Origin: Aspidiotus rigidus
Taxonomy: Eukaryota > Arthropoda > Insecta > Hemiptera > Diaspididae
Reading direction: 5' to 3'
Length of the DNA stretch: 64,000 bases
Assembly (NCBI GenBank): GCA_035079385.1
Contig: JAVHKY010000001.1
Location: 11,990,501-12,054,500 of the forward strand
This document shows, one piece after another, positions 32,151 to 43,985 of this stretch. Position 1 is the first letter of the stretch. Each line of letters begins with the position of its first letter. The position numbers were made by a program, and so were the translations under genes. The notes beneath the pieces were generated by a model. It did not search any database, had not been told where the DNA came from, and saw only the letters and a program-made list of their open reading frames with translations.

Positions 32151-34680
32151 ATGCGGATCATTGGAACATGTTCGATTGTGGTAACGACAGCATTATTTGC
32201 TAGTTGTGAATGTCTCTATTTAGTAAGTAGCATGAGGTATCGTTCGGACAATTTTTATATACCGAATTACAATTTGTCTTATTCGATTTGTTTTATAGTT
32301 TACCATGAAAGCACCACGTAAACCTGAGATCAAGATTCGCCCGACTGAAACACAGCCGCATGTAGAGGCGACCGTTGGCCAAGTAAGCAGTGGGAAATAT
32401 TTCTTTTTCTTACGTCAATTGAGGGGTACAGGGAAGAAACGGGGAATGTCCGAAAAACTTTTTTTTCGGGGAAATCGTAGTTTTATGTTTCAATGTTAAC
32501 GTACATCAAGGAGCAGGTCTTCATCTACAAGAATCAATGGTTGACTCGAAAATGAAAAAAAAACGGACATTCCCCGTTTTCTTCCTGTACCCTTCAATTG
32601 TCGTTGAAAGATTTTCGTGGAATTTTACTTCAAGTCCGCTCGTTATGGCCCACCATTGTCCTGTCTACCGGTCGAAAAAATTGTTCACATTGCGCACTAT
32701 AATCTTAATGGCATACTTCTAAAACTTTCTTGATGCTTCCACTTAACTAAACAGGTAATGTCGAGTCCTCATCAGCCCCTCAGTTGCAGTTTAGGGGCGC
32801 TGATCCACCCATAAATGAAGGTACCCTAATGTAATAATTGGAAAGGGAACTTACAACAGTGATCAAGTTTTGTCTTATAATTTTGATAATTTTATGGTTG
32901 CATGAACCATAACTTTGTAACTCAAAGTACCATCTTGTTCTTGACTGCCATTTGGACAGGTAATTCTGTTATTGACAATGGAGCGTATCGTCCCGGTACG
33001 TATTCATCAGCCACTGAAATGAACAACGTGAAATTTAAGTTACTGACTCATAGGAATATAAATATTTCCCCTCCGATAAATGATTTTGAAAATGAATTCT
33101 GAACTACACCGAATCTAGTCCATCGTCGAGGTCAATAAAAGGAAGCGTTAGTAATGTTCGAATTTATTCATCAAAAGAAAAGTATGCATCGTCTACTTCG
33201 CAAAAACAAGATGATCAACGTGGACCTTCAATGCACTAGCAGAATGAAATTTCAGCAACATTACGAATGGCCCACAGGGCCCACTTTTTGTAGACAGGGT
33301 CAGTTCACTACCACCTTATCCGAGAAGGCTAACCCTGACCTCGGATTCGTGTGACTGAAACCCTTGAAGTATTACGACCATTCACTATATACAAATAGAA
33401 AAATAATTGGGAAAAACTCAACACTAGAACGAATAGATAATTACTGAAATGCTCACAAATTTTGAAAGTATAAAAGATTACATTTTGATGGTTTTCAGGA
33501 TACGAATGTTCTCAATACATCATCAAACTTGACATTTTCTCCTCATACGGCCTCAGATCATCTGCGCATTCGCAAGGGAGCTCTACTTCTTGATCCTCAA
33601 GAAGAAGCCACTCTAACAGTGAATACCCGTCGAATAAATATCTTCAATATTACTGAGGAAGATTTTAAATATTTGGATAGAATTACAGAATGGGTATCTG
33701 TCGGTCAATTAAAGAATGTTTACAAGTATACTAAAACGTTCGACTTAAATCTGGATTTTACAAAACTGGCAACAAAGATGGGTATTGATGGTGATCGGGT
33801 CATCAAACCCAATCAATTAAATATTTACACCAAAGGATGTGGCTCCACGAATCATCGCGTCACTCCTCGCCATGGTTTGATGGGAACCTTAATTCTAATC
33901 CTTCCAACTACACATACTGGGGGTGAGATCATATTCAACAATTTGAATCTTGAAGAAAGTATGGAAAAAGATAAATTAAGGTTTATCCACCTCGATGCGG
34001 GTCTAAAATATTCAATTAACGAAGTTACCAGTGGCAGTCGAATCACTTTAATGTACAACGTGCTGAATCTCTCTTCTCTCGCCAATCCTCGTGTCTATGT
34101 CAATAATTTACATCAAGCAAAGTATTATCAAGATTTGTTGGATGAAGCGGTCGAATTTTGTATAGGCAAAAAGAATATACTTCTTGGTCAAGCGAAATAT
34201 CCTAATGATGTACTTCATAAATTGATCGAAGACTTGAGAAAGGATTTTGAAATCATAGAAGTTGCTATTGACAAAGATAAACCTCAAAATGTTTCAATGA
34301 TCACTGAAGTTTATAAAATGAAAGACAATGATAGTAACAGTGAGGAAAACGTACATTCCGGTGTAATAACTCACGAAAAATTTATGGTTCATGTCGACGA
34401 AAAATACAAAGTCGAACATGTTTTATTTCCCTCATCTTCGAGTTTGAAAATACAAGAAGGGTTGCCACTAGGTAGAATTGAACTCGATGAGTGGACTGAC
34501 GGTTACGAATATTGTACTTGGTCCAAAGAATGCAGATTCATCGACTATAAATTAGAATGTTTCACGGCTTTCCTAATCAATCCAGCTGAACCTGAAAAAA
34601 TTTATATAGAGGTACATAATGGTGGATCCTTTTTCATCAGGACACCGACCAGCGAAGAGCGTTTAAGACGTACGGAATAA
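32151..34680 (+). CDS. Secreted 2OG-Fe(II) oxygenase-like protein, copy 1 (iron ligands lost)
   Basis: Three exons, all phase 0: 32151-32222, 32299-32382 and 33499-34680. Exon 1 is a signal peptide (MRIIGTCSIVVTTALFASCE); exon 2 is a basic linker; exon 3 holds the catalytic-type domain; predicted length 445 residues. The domain matches the family pattern of fungal and protist 2OG-Fe(II) oxygenases (HRDT...GMFGTLVI.LPS.H.GGEL, then EHEV..VTSG.R..L.YN). It reads TNHRVTPRHGLMGTLILILP and YSINEVTSGSRITLMYNV. The metal-binding Asp of HxD is Val173 and the distal His is Tyr223. Only His171 and the 2-oxoglutarate-binding Arg233 remain. Hydroxylation is therefore unlikely; a binding or regulatory role outside the cell is inferred. 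AATAAA overlaps the stop. An exon between 2 and 3 cannot be excluded. Confidence 0.7.
32413..32603. repeat. Small foldback in intron 2 of copy 1
   Basis: Arms 32413-32452 and 32564-32603 are inverted copies (left ends in GGGGAATGTCCG, right starts CGGACATTCCCC) around a roughly 110-bp loop. Looks like a MITE insertion within the intron; absent from copies 2 and 3. Confidence 0.65.
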
Positions 34681-36544
34681 AATGACCAAATGAGTAGACC
34701 AGAAGCGAACGTGAAAAAATGAGAGACTAACAAACATTTTCATGACAAGTCATTAAAATTACTCTTGAATGAGTATTTTGTAAGTGTTTGCGAATTGGAG
34801 AAAAATCACAGTATTCTTAAAATAATGAAGTACGAATAACTTTCCCTTCTTATCATTCTTTCGATAGACTACTTTTTTAATGTGCGTCTCAAGGAAGTGA
34901 GACGCTGAAGAAGTGCGATTACCAGTTGTCGGTCTGAGAACAAGAGGAAAAGTTAAATTTAATTTGGTCGAAAATCTGTTGATTTCAGTGCCTTTTAAAG
35001 TAGACCCATCACTTGGGAAACTCTAGAGGAGATTGGAAAGGATCCCGTGAAATCCTATTTTATGTAATCGGAGCATTATAATGATACCAGACACGAGGGA
35101 ATGCTTCTTGTGAGCCATAAAATATAGTGGAAAGTTGAAAGTCGGAATGCAGGGCTTTATCTATTTGTAGTTCGTGGTTCGATACGGTTGCGACTTGGGA
35201 AATACTTTTGGCTTTCTGAAAATCCTATTCGTTAGAGAACAGGCCTTTATTTGATTCGAGGAAACGGAATAATTCTTATTTCTGGAGCATTTTTTTTTTC
35301 GCTCTCATTCTGAAAAATAATTACCAATACCGTTGTGATCCGGGTCGAGAAATGAGATTCTGGGGATGGAACTTAATTTGAAAAGAGGTAGAATATGACC
35401 AAGTTCCTAGCGTAAGAAGTCATTGTTTAATGCTGGTCTAATGTTGATGTCTTTTTACGCCTTGACGGTAAGGTCCAATAAATTAGCGACCGGCGGAAAT
35501 ATTCTCCTCCTCTTCGCATAATGAAAGCCTCAGTTACCAGTTTCAGTTTAATGCTGAACAAGAGGAATACCTTCCTGGAAATTGTACACAAACTAAAAAA
35601 TCCGTGTTTTATTACTTAGCGTCGTTTAAAAAACTATCTTCAGCGAGAACAAGAAAGTATCTGAGTTTTTTCTGCGGTTTTTGCGATTCCCCACTCTCGT
35701 AAGTAATTTACATATCGTCGTTAGATTGGAAAAAACCTCCTAAGTGGCAAAAATAAAATTTTACAGGAGAAGCAAAAAACTGATTATTTTGTGAAAAGAA
35801 GGCTAAAATAATTCGGAAACGTCTCATTAAATGTGGGAAAGCTTCTTTGATACAGTAGTAACAAAGAATTTTCAAAATTCTCTAAAATACGGCGGTATTG
35901 GGCGATAAATGCACATAGGAGGAATTCCTGGCCCTAAATACTGCACATAAGAGGTTTGCTCTGGACGTGGGAGGTATTCGAGACCACATTTTCTGGATGG
36001 TGCACATAGGAGGTATTCAAAACTGCTCCTACCGGCGTAATTTTGAACTTAGCACATACGGGATTTTCCAGTCGATGCGCCTTGAAATTCCGCGTCCAAC
36101 CATATAAAAAAAGCATTTCTCAAAAAATGGCACATAGGAGGTTTTTGTTTCTTGGATTTCTTCACTCTCTTGAGTGTTCATTATGAATACTTGAATACCT
36201 AGCCTTAACTTGGAGGGTCGAATTAATTTCTCTCCATGAATCATAAAGAAAATACATGTGCAGCGGTCGCCACAAAGTGGATAATTTTCGTAGTTTTTTC
36301 GGTCACAAACTAAATTTAACAAGTTTAGATAGCTAGTTGTCAACGTCTTTTCGAATAATAGTCTATAAGAGGATGAGCCCCCGCCAATTTTTTGACGTTG
36401 CTATCATGGGGATCAAGAACGTTACGTCTGAGTACTTTACGTGAAGGTCATTGAGCTCATTATCCAATAAATAGATCACTAGAAATTATACTTCGTAGGC
36501 TCATGAGCGTAATTTTCCAAATACGACTAGACGCGTTCTATATA
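34681..36544. other. 3' flank of copy 1 and gene-free spacer
   Basis: The first 350 bp are shared with the flanks of the other cluster members; a 'gttgatttcagtgcctt' phrase at 34978 recurs at 44181. The remainder is AT-rich without a recognisable gene. Confidence 0.5.
35908..36145. repeat. Degenerate GCACATAGGAGGT repeat
   Basis: The word GCACATAGGAGG or close variants occur near 35911, 35943, 36002, 36053 and 36130 at intervals of 30-80 bp. An eroded minisatellite. Confidence 0.5.
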
Positions 36545-36614
36545 GCATATTGAAAAAGGGTTATCCAATTGTACAAATCTACTTTATTGCGTACTTGCTT
36601 TTACAAAAGTACTT

Positions 36615-36652
36615 TCGGGTGTTATCCCATCATCAGTTGTGTCGCAACTGGA
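36615..36652 (-). ncRNA. Hammerhead-like hairpin in arm of element C
   Basis: Identical in core to 28778-28815: hairpin, CUGAUGA, GGG/CCC stem, GAAA on the minus strand. Confidence 0.42.
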
Positions 36653-36904
36653 GAACAAGGCCTTAACCATGAGTTTTTATAGTACGAGTATAACACTGTG
36701 ATCTTATTGGCTATAACAGCAATGCTGTGTTGTGATTGGTTCACTTCTTAGAAACTTATTCTTACAATAATATGTATGACATTGTGTTCTTACTGGCTAA
36801 AACATGCTGCTTAGTGATTGGTTCAATCTATTGTCCTAAATACTGCGTTTCTATTGGCTGCCTGGATTCCTGCTGTCTCATTGGTTGGTTCTGTTCTTCT
36901 TCTC

Positions 36905-37616
36905 TCGTCCAATCACCAGGCCGAATAATTTTTCGCTGTCAAATGTGATTACATTGTTCAAGAGGCAGGCTTTCTCCCTCTTGGCTTTTGCAATCTCCAT
37001 TTGTTCCCAGAGTTTTCTTCACTTTGTGCGATTCTCTACGTGTATGACTTCAAATATTCCATCTCCGTCGTGGTTTTCTTCGTTACAGTGTTTCCCAAAC
37101 AAGGACTTGCCATCTTCTTTCTCCCTCGACGTTTTGTGCTCCTTTTTCCTGATCTCAATCTTTCTTCCAGTCTCACCGATGTAGATCCCCTCGCACTGTT
37201 CACAACTTAGCTTGTACACTCCGCTCAAGCTTTCCTTGTCCTTTTGTTCCGTCTGGTCATTGCTGATTCTCTTCACCATGGGTTGGTTATTCTGGATACC
37301 CACATTTACATCGTAGCCACTGAACGCTTTTATCACCTTGTTTGTATACTTTCCTGTATGTTGTATCGATCCGGAGTACTTCCTCACTATGCCATCATGG
37401 GTTCCTTTCTTTGTTTCCAGTTTCCCAAAGACTCCGTCCACCACGCCTCTACGGTAGCCATTGGCTTCTGCGATCTGCTTTACTATCTCCATGTCTTTCC
37501 TCTTTTCTTCGTTGTTCTTGAGGACAGAAATTGCCCGATAGCAGTAGTTCTGGATAGCCGCTAACTTGTGCCTGGGGTGGTGGTAGGATTCATTTGGGAT
37601 GATGATGTCAGTATGC
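36905..37616 (-). pseudogene. Penelope GIY-YIG half, element C
   Basis: The minus frame includes YHHPRHKLAAIQNYCYRAIS, VLKNNEEKRKDMEIVKQIAE, SGVYKLSCEQCEGIYIGETG, KKEHKTSREKEDGKSLFGKH and NEENHDGDGIFEVIHVENRT. Here the GIY-YIG core is intact (IYIGETGR), unlike element B. The open frame continues leftwards into the arm. The upstream junction at 37617 is the MULE insertion point within the 'KSTHTD' region. Confidence 0.8.
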
Positions 37617-37625
37617 TTCGGCTTC

Positions 37626-39741
37626 GGTTCCCGCCCAATTTCCCGAATCCGATGTCCCGAAACCCATTTTCCCGAAAGCCCAAATTCCCGAATGTCCAAT
37701 TTCCCGGCAGCCCCTGACCCGAAACCCACTGACCCGAATGGCTAATTTCCCGACACCCGTTTTACAGTTATATTTAGATAATAATTGACTGAAGAAACTG
37801 TTTATTGAAGAAGACGTCAAAGCTTAGGCAATGTGCACATTATGGCCGATAGTCTGCAAGTAATATATTATAGTGTCGCTCGGCTTGTAATCGTTATACT
37901 CGAGGACAATATTTCTTATTCTCGTTTGTAGCTCTAACAATTTTTTTTTCGGGCTAGCTTTCACTTTTCTTCCGAGGGACAGCTCAGCGAGGCTAATCTC
38001 GGTGTCCGCCTACTCCTTTTGTAGCTCTTTAAGGAAGGTGTACATATCGGGGTGGAACTTCCCCAAGAGCAGGCGGAACCTATTGTGCCAGCCTTCGCTG
38101 GCGTTGTTTATCTTATGAGCGTCGAGTATCGCGTCGTCGTAATGGTGCCAGTCGTCTGGTGGAAATCTGGGCGCAACCCGAGGCCTGCGGCCTCGTCCCG
38201 GCCTGCTAGTGACGTAGTACAAGGAGAAGTACTCCATGAATTCGATTAGTTCATCTGGTGCCTCATCTTGGAGTAGGACGAACGCATTTTGTACGTCTGC
38301 AACCGGCACGTACGCCAGCGCGACAGTCATGTGGCAGAAATCTCTGACAGTCCGATCCTCAGGGTCGTTGTAGGCGACTTGGAGCCCTAGCGCCTGTATC
38401 TTGCGGTACACCGACTGCCCCAGATGGAACTGACAACAGCTGACACGCACGTCTTGGAATGTCTCTTTTATAGCACTAATGATACTTTTTTCGAAGTCGC
38501 ACATGAAGCGCGAAGGCGTGCAAGCGGTTATTTGGTATTCATCGACGGCTGCCTTTATGGCGTGCAACACTAACTTCGCTGTACTGGGTTTGTTTCTTTG
38601 ATGACATGAGGGCGTAAGTGGTACTCCTTCTCCGCCGACCGATTCTCGTTTGCGTACGCCCAACACTGTGAAAAGTTGCGTAAACAGGGACGGAGTTACG
38701 CTGAAAGTACCGTCGACGAACCACGTTTGACTTTTGCACAACATTTCCACGTTTTGACGCGTTCCGAATAGAAGGATTCTACTGGTACTTCCGTCGTCTT
38801 CGCTTTCGCTCCGTTCGCAGTCTTCATCCAGGTCCTCTTCTCCTTCCGGCAGTGAATCAAAAAGAAGGAATTTTTCACCTTGCAGGGTCTTTTGATATGT
38901 TTCTGGAATTTCTTTCAATTATGCAAGTGATAACGGATTCGATGGCATATCCTTTCGTCTTTCTCGTCGTAGTCGTTTCTTGAGCGCCTCCCGCTCTGGC
39001 ATTTGACTTAGCACTCCACAAGGGACACCTACTAATTCCGTTCGCAGGATTTGAGCGGGAGGCGCTTCAGGGTGCGCAGCCGCCTTTCGCTTTATTCTAA
39101 CGGTCAGTCTCTCAGCAACGCACTCTTCTTGGTTTGGTGCGTGACTGTGCGGAGATTTATTTGGCCTTTGGAGTACTAAGACGTCTGTTGCGGCCACTGG
39201 ATTGTTAGTGATGGCTCGTGCTGAACATTCGCCTGACCAAAGTTTCCGGCAGTCCCAGTATATTTTGTCTTTCGTCATTCGTGAGCGGAGGTAAACAAAT
39301 CCATCGAGTAATAACTTCTTTTCTAATATTTGGGCCATGTTAGCGATGCTGTACGATACGACGGTAGTTGAACAAGTGAGGAACACCATCTTTCGTGCGC
39401 GTCTACATCAACACAATATCTACTTTACCATGGGAAATGCTACGTGTCGGTCAAAATTCATCAGAACTTAGCAGTCGTTTAGTGAAAAAAGGAAGATGAT
39501 TCAGTCGAAAGATAATTTCTCATCATGCACGTATATACGTCAGGTGGCTCTTCGTGAAAGTGGTTTTTGGGAAATTGGATTCGAAAATTGGAACTTTCGT
39601 GAAAATGAATTTCGGGAAATTGGACTTCTTCGGGACATTGGATATTCGGGTTAGTGGGTTTCGTGAAAGTGGCTTTCAGGAAAATGGACATTCGGGAGAA
39701 TGGGTTTCGGGACAACGGATTCGGGAAATTGTACGGTAATC
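37626..39741 (-). mobile_element. MULE-type DNA transposon with FLYWCH transposase
   Basis: 2116 bp, inserted in Penelope element C. Flanking TTCGGCTTC (37617-37625) and GTCGGCTTC (39742-39750) form a 9-bp target duplication with one mismatch. The uninterrupted element B has GTCGACTTC there. The ends are inverted repeats: left GGTTCCCGCCCAATTTCCCG against complemented right GATTACCGTACAATTTCCCG, then matching through AATCCG.TGTCCCGAAACCCATT. Both ends are built from many imperfect repeats of a roughly 10-16-bp unit around TTCCCGAA, over 150-190 bp. The 9-bp duplication is typical of MULEs. Confidence 0.9.
37824..39389 (-). pseudogene. FLYWCH-MULE transposase, one frame with two stops
   Basis: A single frame of 521 codons carries only two internal stops: TAA at 38919-38921 and TAG at 38010-38012. 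N-terminal FLYWCH zinc finger: LLLDGFVYLRSRMTKDKIYW, then DCRKLWSGECSARAITN and HSHAP (W, C, C, H, H). The MULE DDE core has TWFVDGTFSVTP (first Asp), SRFMCDFEKSIISAIKETF (second Asp), VSCCQFHLGQSVYRKIQ, and NNASEGWHNRFRLLLGKFHP (Glu). After the TAG the typical C-terminus continues (ISLAELSLGRKVKASPKKK ... LEYNDYKP ... YYLQTIGHNVHIA). The acidic triad is intact. Two point nonsense changes are the only visible damage, so the copy is young. Confidence 0.88.
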
Positions 39742-40500
39742 GTCGGCTTCCTGTAGATTTTGTATTCTATCCTCTTGTTCTCCATTGTGAGTGTAAGGTA
39801 CAAATGGTCGATGGTCTCATTGCCTTTCAAGACTGTGAATTTGGTGCTCTCATTCATCGCGTTCATTTCTGAAAGGAATAGATCCACCTGTCTATCAGTG
39901 CCTGACCACACAATTAGGATATCATCTACATATCTGGCCCAGTGTTTGATCGAGTTTCTGAACTTGCTGCCCTTCAATATCTTGTTTTCCATGTCGTTCA
40001 TGAATATCTCCGCCAGTATTGGTGACAGCGGTGATCCCATCGCAAGTCCCCTTTTCTGACTGTACAACCTGTTATTAAGCGACAGTAGTTCTGGTTCAAG
40101 GTCCCTTCCACTATGTTGGCGTACTTTGGCCCATCGGGGTTCCCATGGTATCTGTTGTTTTTGAGCAGAGTGAGAAGTTCCTCCTTCGGTATAGTACCAA
40201 ACATATTTGCCACATCAAAGGATATCAGCTTGTCATTACTCTTGATTTCCAACTTGTCCAGTTGCTCAATCAGCTCTCCGTTGTTTCTGATACTTCGTCT
40301 GGGTGCAAAGTGGTAGTTTTCTTTCAGAAATGTGGCTACGATCTTCGCTATCTTGTAGCATGGTGATTGAATGCTGTTGACCAGGGGTCTCATCAGACGG
40401 TTCGCTTTGTGGAGTTATACTCGTACAAGCCCCTTGAGCTTTGTTGCAACCGGGTCATCTCAAGCGTCCTTCCATTGCCGGGTGCATTGTTCCGTTTCAA
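39742..40500 (-). pseudogene. Penelope RT half, element C
   Basis: The minus frames contain RPLVNSIQSPCYKIAKIVAT, motif A ISFDVANMFGTIPKEELL (40393-39998), then after a frameshift SQKRGLAMGSPLSPILAEIF and the intact catalytic WARYVDDILIVWSGTD (40067-39750), then FTVLKGNETIDHLYLTLT. The frame is cut at the MULE. Compared with element B, the catalytic Tyr is preserved here. Confidence 0.8.
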
Positions 40501-40605
40501 CACAGCTTTCAGGTCATCTTAGCAACTAATAAAGTAGATTTGTACAATTGCCAAACCCTTTTTCAATATTAGTGCTCTACTTACACCTCACTCATTAGGA
40601 GTTCC

Positions 40606-41690
40606 GACTATATAGCATAGTTACCGAGTCTAGACTTTCCCACGTTCCGCCTGTTTTCGTACTCTCAGGTGAGCCGAATATCGGGAATGTTCCATATTCC
40701 GCTACATCTGGTACGTATTCCTTAGAAGTCGAAGATTCTATATTAGCAACAAATTCCAGATCGCAAACGGTGAATATTTATCAAGAGATAGCTTCTTATA
40801 CAACAGGTGTCCTACTAAGACACAAGAAAATTTCATTTCTGACATTTTGTGAAAAAGTTTCCAACATCTCGAAGAGAATTGAGTGATATGTGGTTCCAAT
40901 TGACATACTTCTTTTCCCCACTTTTTGGGTATTAGGAAAAAAGCATGAGAACAGCCCATGTTTAACTTACTAATTTTTCGTATACAATTTCTGACTAATT
41001 TGCGTACCTTATCTATACAATGAATAGGAGCTAATTATTGATGATATTACGCGTGATTATAGCACTCTGAGAGACAGTGATTAAAAAGATGATCTCAAAA
41101 AAAAAAAAGAAAGAAAAACAGGAGAGATGAATCCATTGTGACTACCTTCAGAAATAACTCCAAAGTGTCCCATACACCAGTTTTGATCATGATACATCTC
41201 GCTGATGAGTCAACTTCGCCGTTCCATTGAAATTCCTTTAAAGTATTATGTGACCTAGGCACCTAAATCGTCTTCACACGCGCCATAGCTTACAACTGTT
41301 CCTTCATACAAGTTTGGTGTTTAATTAAATCCTTCTCATCTTAATACAAACCCAGCACCCTACTCTGGTTGTCATACTTGTAGAACTGTCAGGTCGTTTT
41401 CCTTTAACTAACCATGTGATGACGAGTCCCCCACTAGCAACTTAGTAGCAGCCTGGTGGCTACTAGTTCAGTAATACCACGACTGCCCTACAGATTCCAC
41501 TTTCTTTATTCAAGGTCAGATCTCTATCACCTTATTTGAGTAAAACAGATTCGTGCGATAAATCTCCTGGTTGTATAACGCCCATTCACTGCAGAGAAAT
41601 AATTGGGGAACTCAATATTATTACAAATAGTCTAGATTGCTGGTTGATTAGTTGCTTTGCTTATACATTTCTAAAGTATAAAAGATTCCA
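40606..41690. other. Gene-free upstream region of copy 2
   Basis: From 40925 this is the left part of the segmental duplication. No signal-peptide exon like those at 32151 or 44263 could be found here. A poly(A) run lies near 41100. Confidence 0.5.
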
Positions 41691-41695
41691 TTTTT

Positions 41696-42892
41696 ATGGT
41701 TTTTCAGGATATAAATTCTTTCAATACAATATCAAACTCGACATTTCCTCCTCATGCGACTTCAGATCATCTGCGCATTCGCAAGGGAGCTCTACTTCTT
41801 GATCCTCAAGAAGAAGCCACTCTAACAGTGAATATCCGTCGAATAAATATCTTCAATATTACTGAGGAAGATCTTAAATATTTGGATAGAATTACAGAAT
41901 GGGTATCGGTCGGTCAATTAAAGAATGTTTACAAGTATACTAAAACGTTCGAATTGAATCTGGATTTTACAAAACCGGCAACAAAGATGGGTATTGATGG
42001 TGATCGGGTCATCAAACCCAATCAATTAAATATTTACACCAAAGGATGTGGCTCCACGAATCATCGCGTCAGTCCTCGCCATGGTTTGATGGGAACCTTA
42101 ATTCTAATCCTTCCAACTACATATACTGGGGGTGAGATCATATTCAACAATTTGAATCTTGAAGAAAGTATGGAAAAAGATAGATTAAGGTTTATCCACC
42201 TCGATGCGGGTCTGAAATATTCAATTAACGAAGTCACCAGTGGCAGTCGAATCACTTTAATTTACAACGTGCTGAATCTCTCTTCTCTCGCCAATCCTCG
42301 TGTCTATGTCAATAATTTACATCAAGCAAAGTATTATCAAGATTTGTTGGATGAAGCGGTCGAATTTTGTAGAGGCAAAAAGAATATACTTCTTGGTCAA
42401 GCGAAATATCCTAATGATGTACTTCATAAATTGATCAAAGACTTAAGAAAGGATTTTGATGTCATTGAAGTAGCTGTGGAAAAAAATAAACCTCAAAATA
42501 TTACAATGATCGCTGAAGTATATAAAATGAAGGACAAAGATTATTATAGTCGTAGGAGTGAGGAGAACATAGCTTCCGGTGAAAAAACGCACCATGAATT
42601 TATGGTTCATGTCGTCGAAAAATACAAAGTCGAACATGTTCTATTTCCTTTCTCTTCGATATTGAAATCACAAGGTGGGTTGCCATTAGGTAGAATTAAA
42701 CTCAATCACTGGGGGGCCCCTGACTATTATGAGCACTGGTCTAAGGAACATCAGCATATCGACTATAAATTAGAATGTTATACAGCTTTCCTAATCAATC
42801 CAGCTGAACCTGAAAAAATTTACATAGAAGTAGACGAGAGTGGATCCTTTCACGAAACAAGTCCACCGTCCAACGAAGAAACCTATGAATGA
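41696..42892 (+). CDS. 2OG-Fe(II) oxygenase-like protein, copy 2
   Basis: A 398-codon frame. By comparison with copy 1 the exon starts at the splice acceptor TTTTCAG/GAT (41708); the ATG at 41696 lies in the intron tail but is in frame here, unlike in copy 1. It reads TNHRVSPRHGLMGTLILILP and KYSINEVTSGSRITLIYNV, so again Val replaces the iron-binding Asp and Tyr the distal His while the Arg is kept. It differs from copy 1 mainly between residues 255 and the end (for example HWGAPDYYEHWSKEHQHID). No signal peptide exon was found upstream; either it has lost secretion, or it splices to distant exons, or it is not expressed. Confidence 0.65.
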   Translation: MVFQDINSFNTISNSTFPPHATSDHLRIRKGALLLDPQEEATLTVNIRRINIFNITEEDLKYLDRITEWVSVGQLKNVYKYTKTFELNLDFTKPATKMGIDGDRVIKPNQLNIYTKGCGSTNHRVSPRHGLMGTLILILPTTYTGGEIIFNNLNLEESMEKDRLRFIHLDAGLKYSINEVTSGSRITLIYNVLNLSSLANPRVYVNNLHQAKYYQDLLDEAVEFCRGKKNILLGQAKYPNDVLHKLIKDLRKDFDVIEVAVEKNKPQNITMIAEVYKMKDKDYYSRRSEENIASGEKTHHEFMVHVVEKYKVEHVLFPFSSILKSQGGLPLGRIKLNHWGAPDYYEHWSKEHQHIDYKLECYTAFLINPAEPEKIYIEVDESGSFHETSPPSNEETYE

Positions 42893-43034
42893 CAATTCTA
42901 AGAATTCAAAAGTTTTCGTTTTTTTTTTGCCACATATTCTTTGTAATACTCGTGCACGAAAATTGCAATGTTTTCACTTGCCTTGAGCCATCTCTGTGAA
43001 AAACGTACAGAACAAAATTACCAAATGAGTAGAG

Positions 43035-43527
43035 ACTGAGGCGGTCGAATTTTGTTGAGGCAAAAAGAATATTACTCTTCTTGGCCCAGCGAAGTATCCT
43101 AATGATATACTTCAAAAGTTGATCGATGACTTCTGGAAGGATTTTTATGACATTGAAGTAGCTGGGGAAAAAGATAAACCTCAAAATATTTCATTGATTG
43201 CTGAAGTTTATAAAATGAAAGCCAAAGACGATAGGAACAGTGAGCATCCTGGTGTAAAAACCCACCATGAATTTATGGTTTATGTCGACGACAAATACCT
43301 AGTCGAACATGTTTTATTTCCTTCATCTTCGAGTTGGAAATCACAAGGTGGGTTGTCACTGGATAGAATTGAACTCATTGAGTACCTATTATAATCACTG
43401 GTCGGAAGAATGTAAGTACATCCACTGTAAATTAGAATGTTTCACTGCTTTCCTAATCAATCCAGCTGAACCTGAAAAAATTTACATAGAAGTAGAGGAG
43501 AATGGATCTTTTTACCATCGGGGTTGA
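43035..43527 (+). pseudogene. Truncated 3' copy of the oxygenase-like gene (copy 2b)
   Basis: Begins at the codon for GGVEFC and matches the last third of exon 3 (LLGPAKYPNDI-like, HPGVKTHHEFMVYVDDKYLV, LECFTAFLINPAEPEKIYIE). It carries a TGA within the first codons (FC-stop-G) and frameshifts near 43080 and 43395. It joins directly to 3'-untranslated sequence (ACCAAATGAGTAGA), so it arose by unequal tandem duplication of the gene end. Confidence 0.8.
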
Positions 43528-43985
43528 CGGCTCATCGAAGTGCGTTAATTACAGCATAAACATATTAACCATAATTGTAATAATGTAAAAAATTGTCGTT
43601 TTGTTGCCATATTTTATTTGAAATACGCGAAAATTACAATGTTTCCACAAGCCTTGCCGCCATCTCTGGGAAAAACGTGCAGAATAAAATTACAAAATCA
43701 GTAGACCGGGAATGAACATGGAAAAATGAGACATGAACAAACATTTACATAAAATTACGATTCTTGAAATGAATATTGTGTAAGTGTTCGTGAGATTAGA
43801 GAAAATTCTTAGTATTCTTAAAATAATGAAGTACTTCTGATAACTTCCCCTTCTCATCATTCTTTCGACCAGCAATTTTTTCTTGTGAAAATTGAATTTG
43901 TATCCTGTCCTGTACACTGTATGAAAAAAGTGAGTAGCTAGAGAAGGCCGATTACCGGTTGTTGGACGGGGAGAACAAAAACAAC

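Larger units (their letters stand above)
36545..40605 (-). mobile_element. Penelope-like element C, split by a MULE and internally deleted
   Basis: Left part 36545-37616 carries the pseudo-LTR arm and the GIY-YIG half; right part 39742-40605 carries the RT palm and fingers plus the outer end of the opposite arm. Between them lies the MULE transposon. A deletion after about 40519 joins the N-terminal RT region directly to the terminal 'agcaactaataaagtag' sequence, removing the protein N-terminus and most of the right arm. The terminal text at 40560-40610 matches the complement of 28676-28725, fixing the element end. Confidence 0.8.

Noticed and set aside
33852..34085. Minus-strand frames opposite the oxygenase-like genes (also 42061-42255 and 47717-47950)
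   Set aside because: They recur only because the three plus-strand genes are duplicated; no motif of their own.
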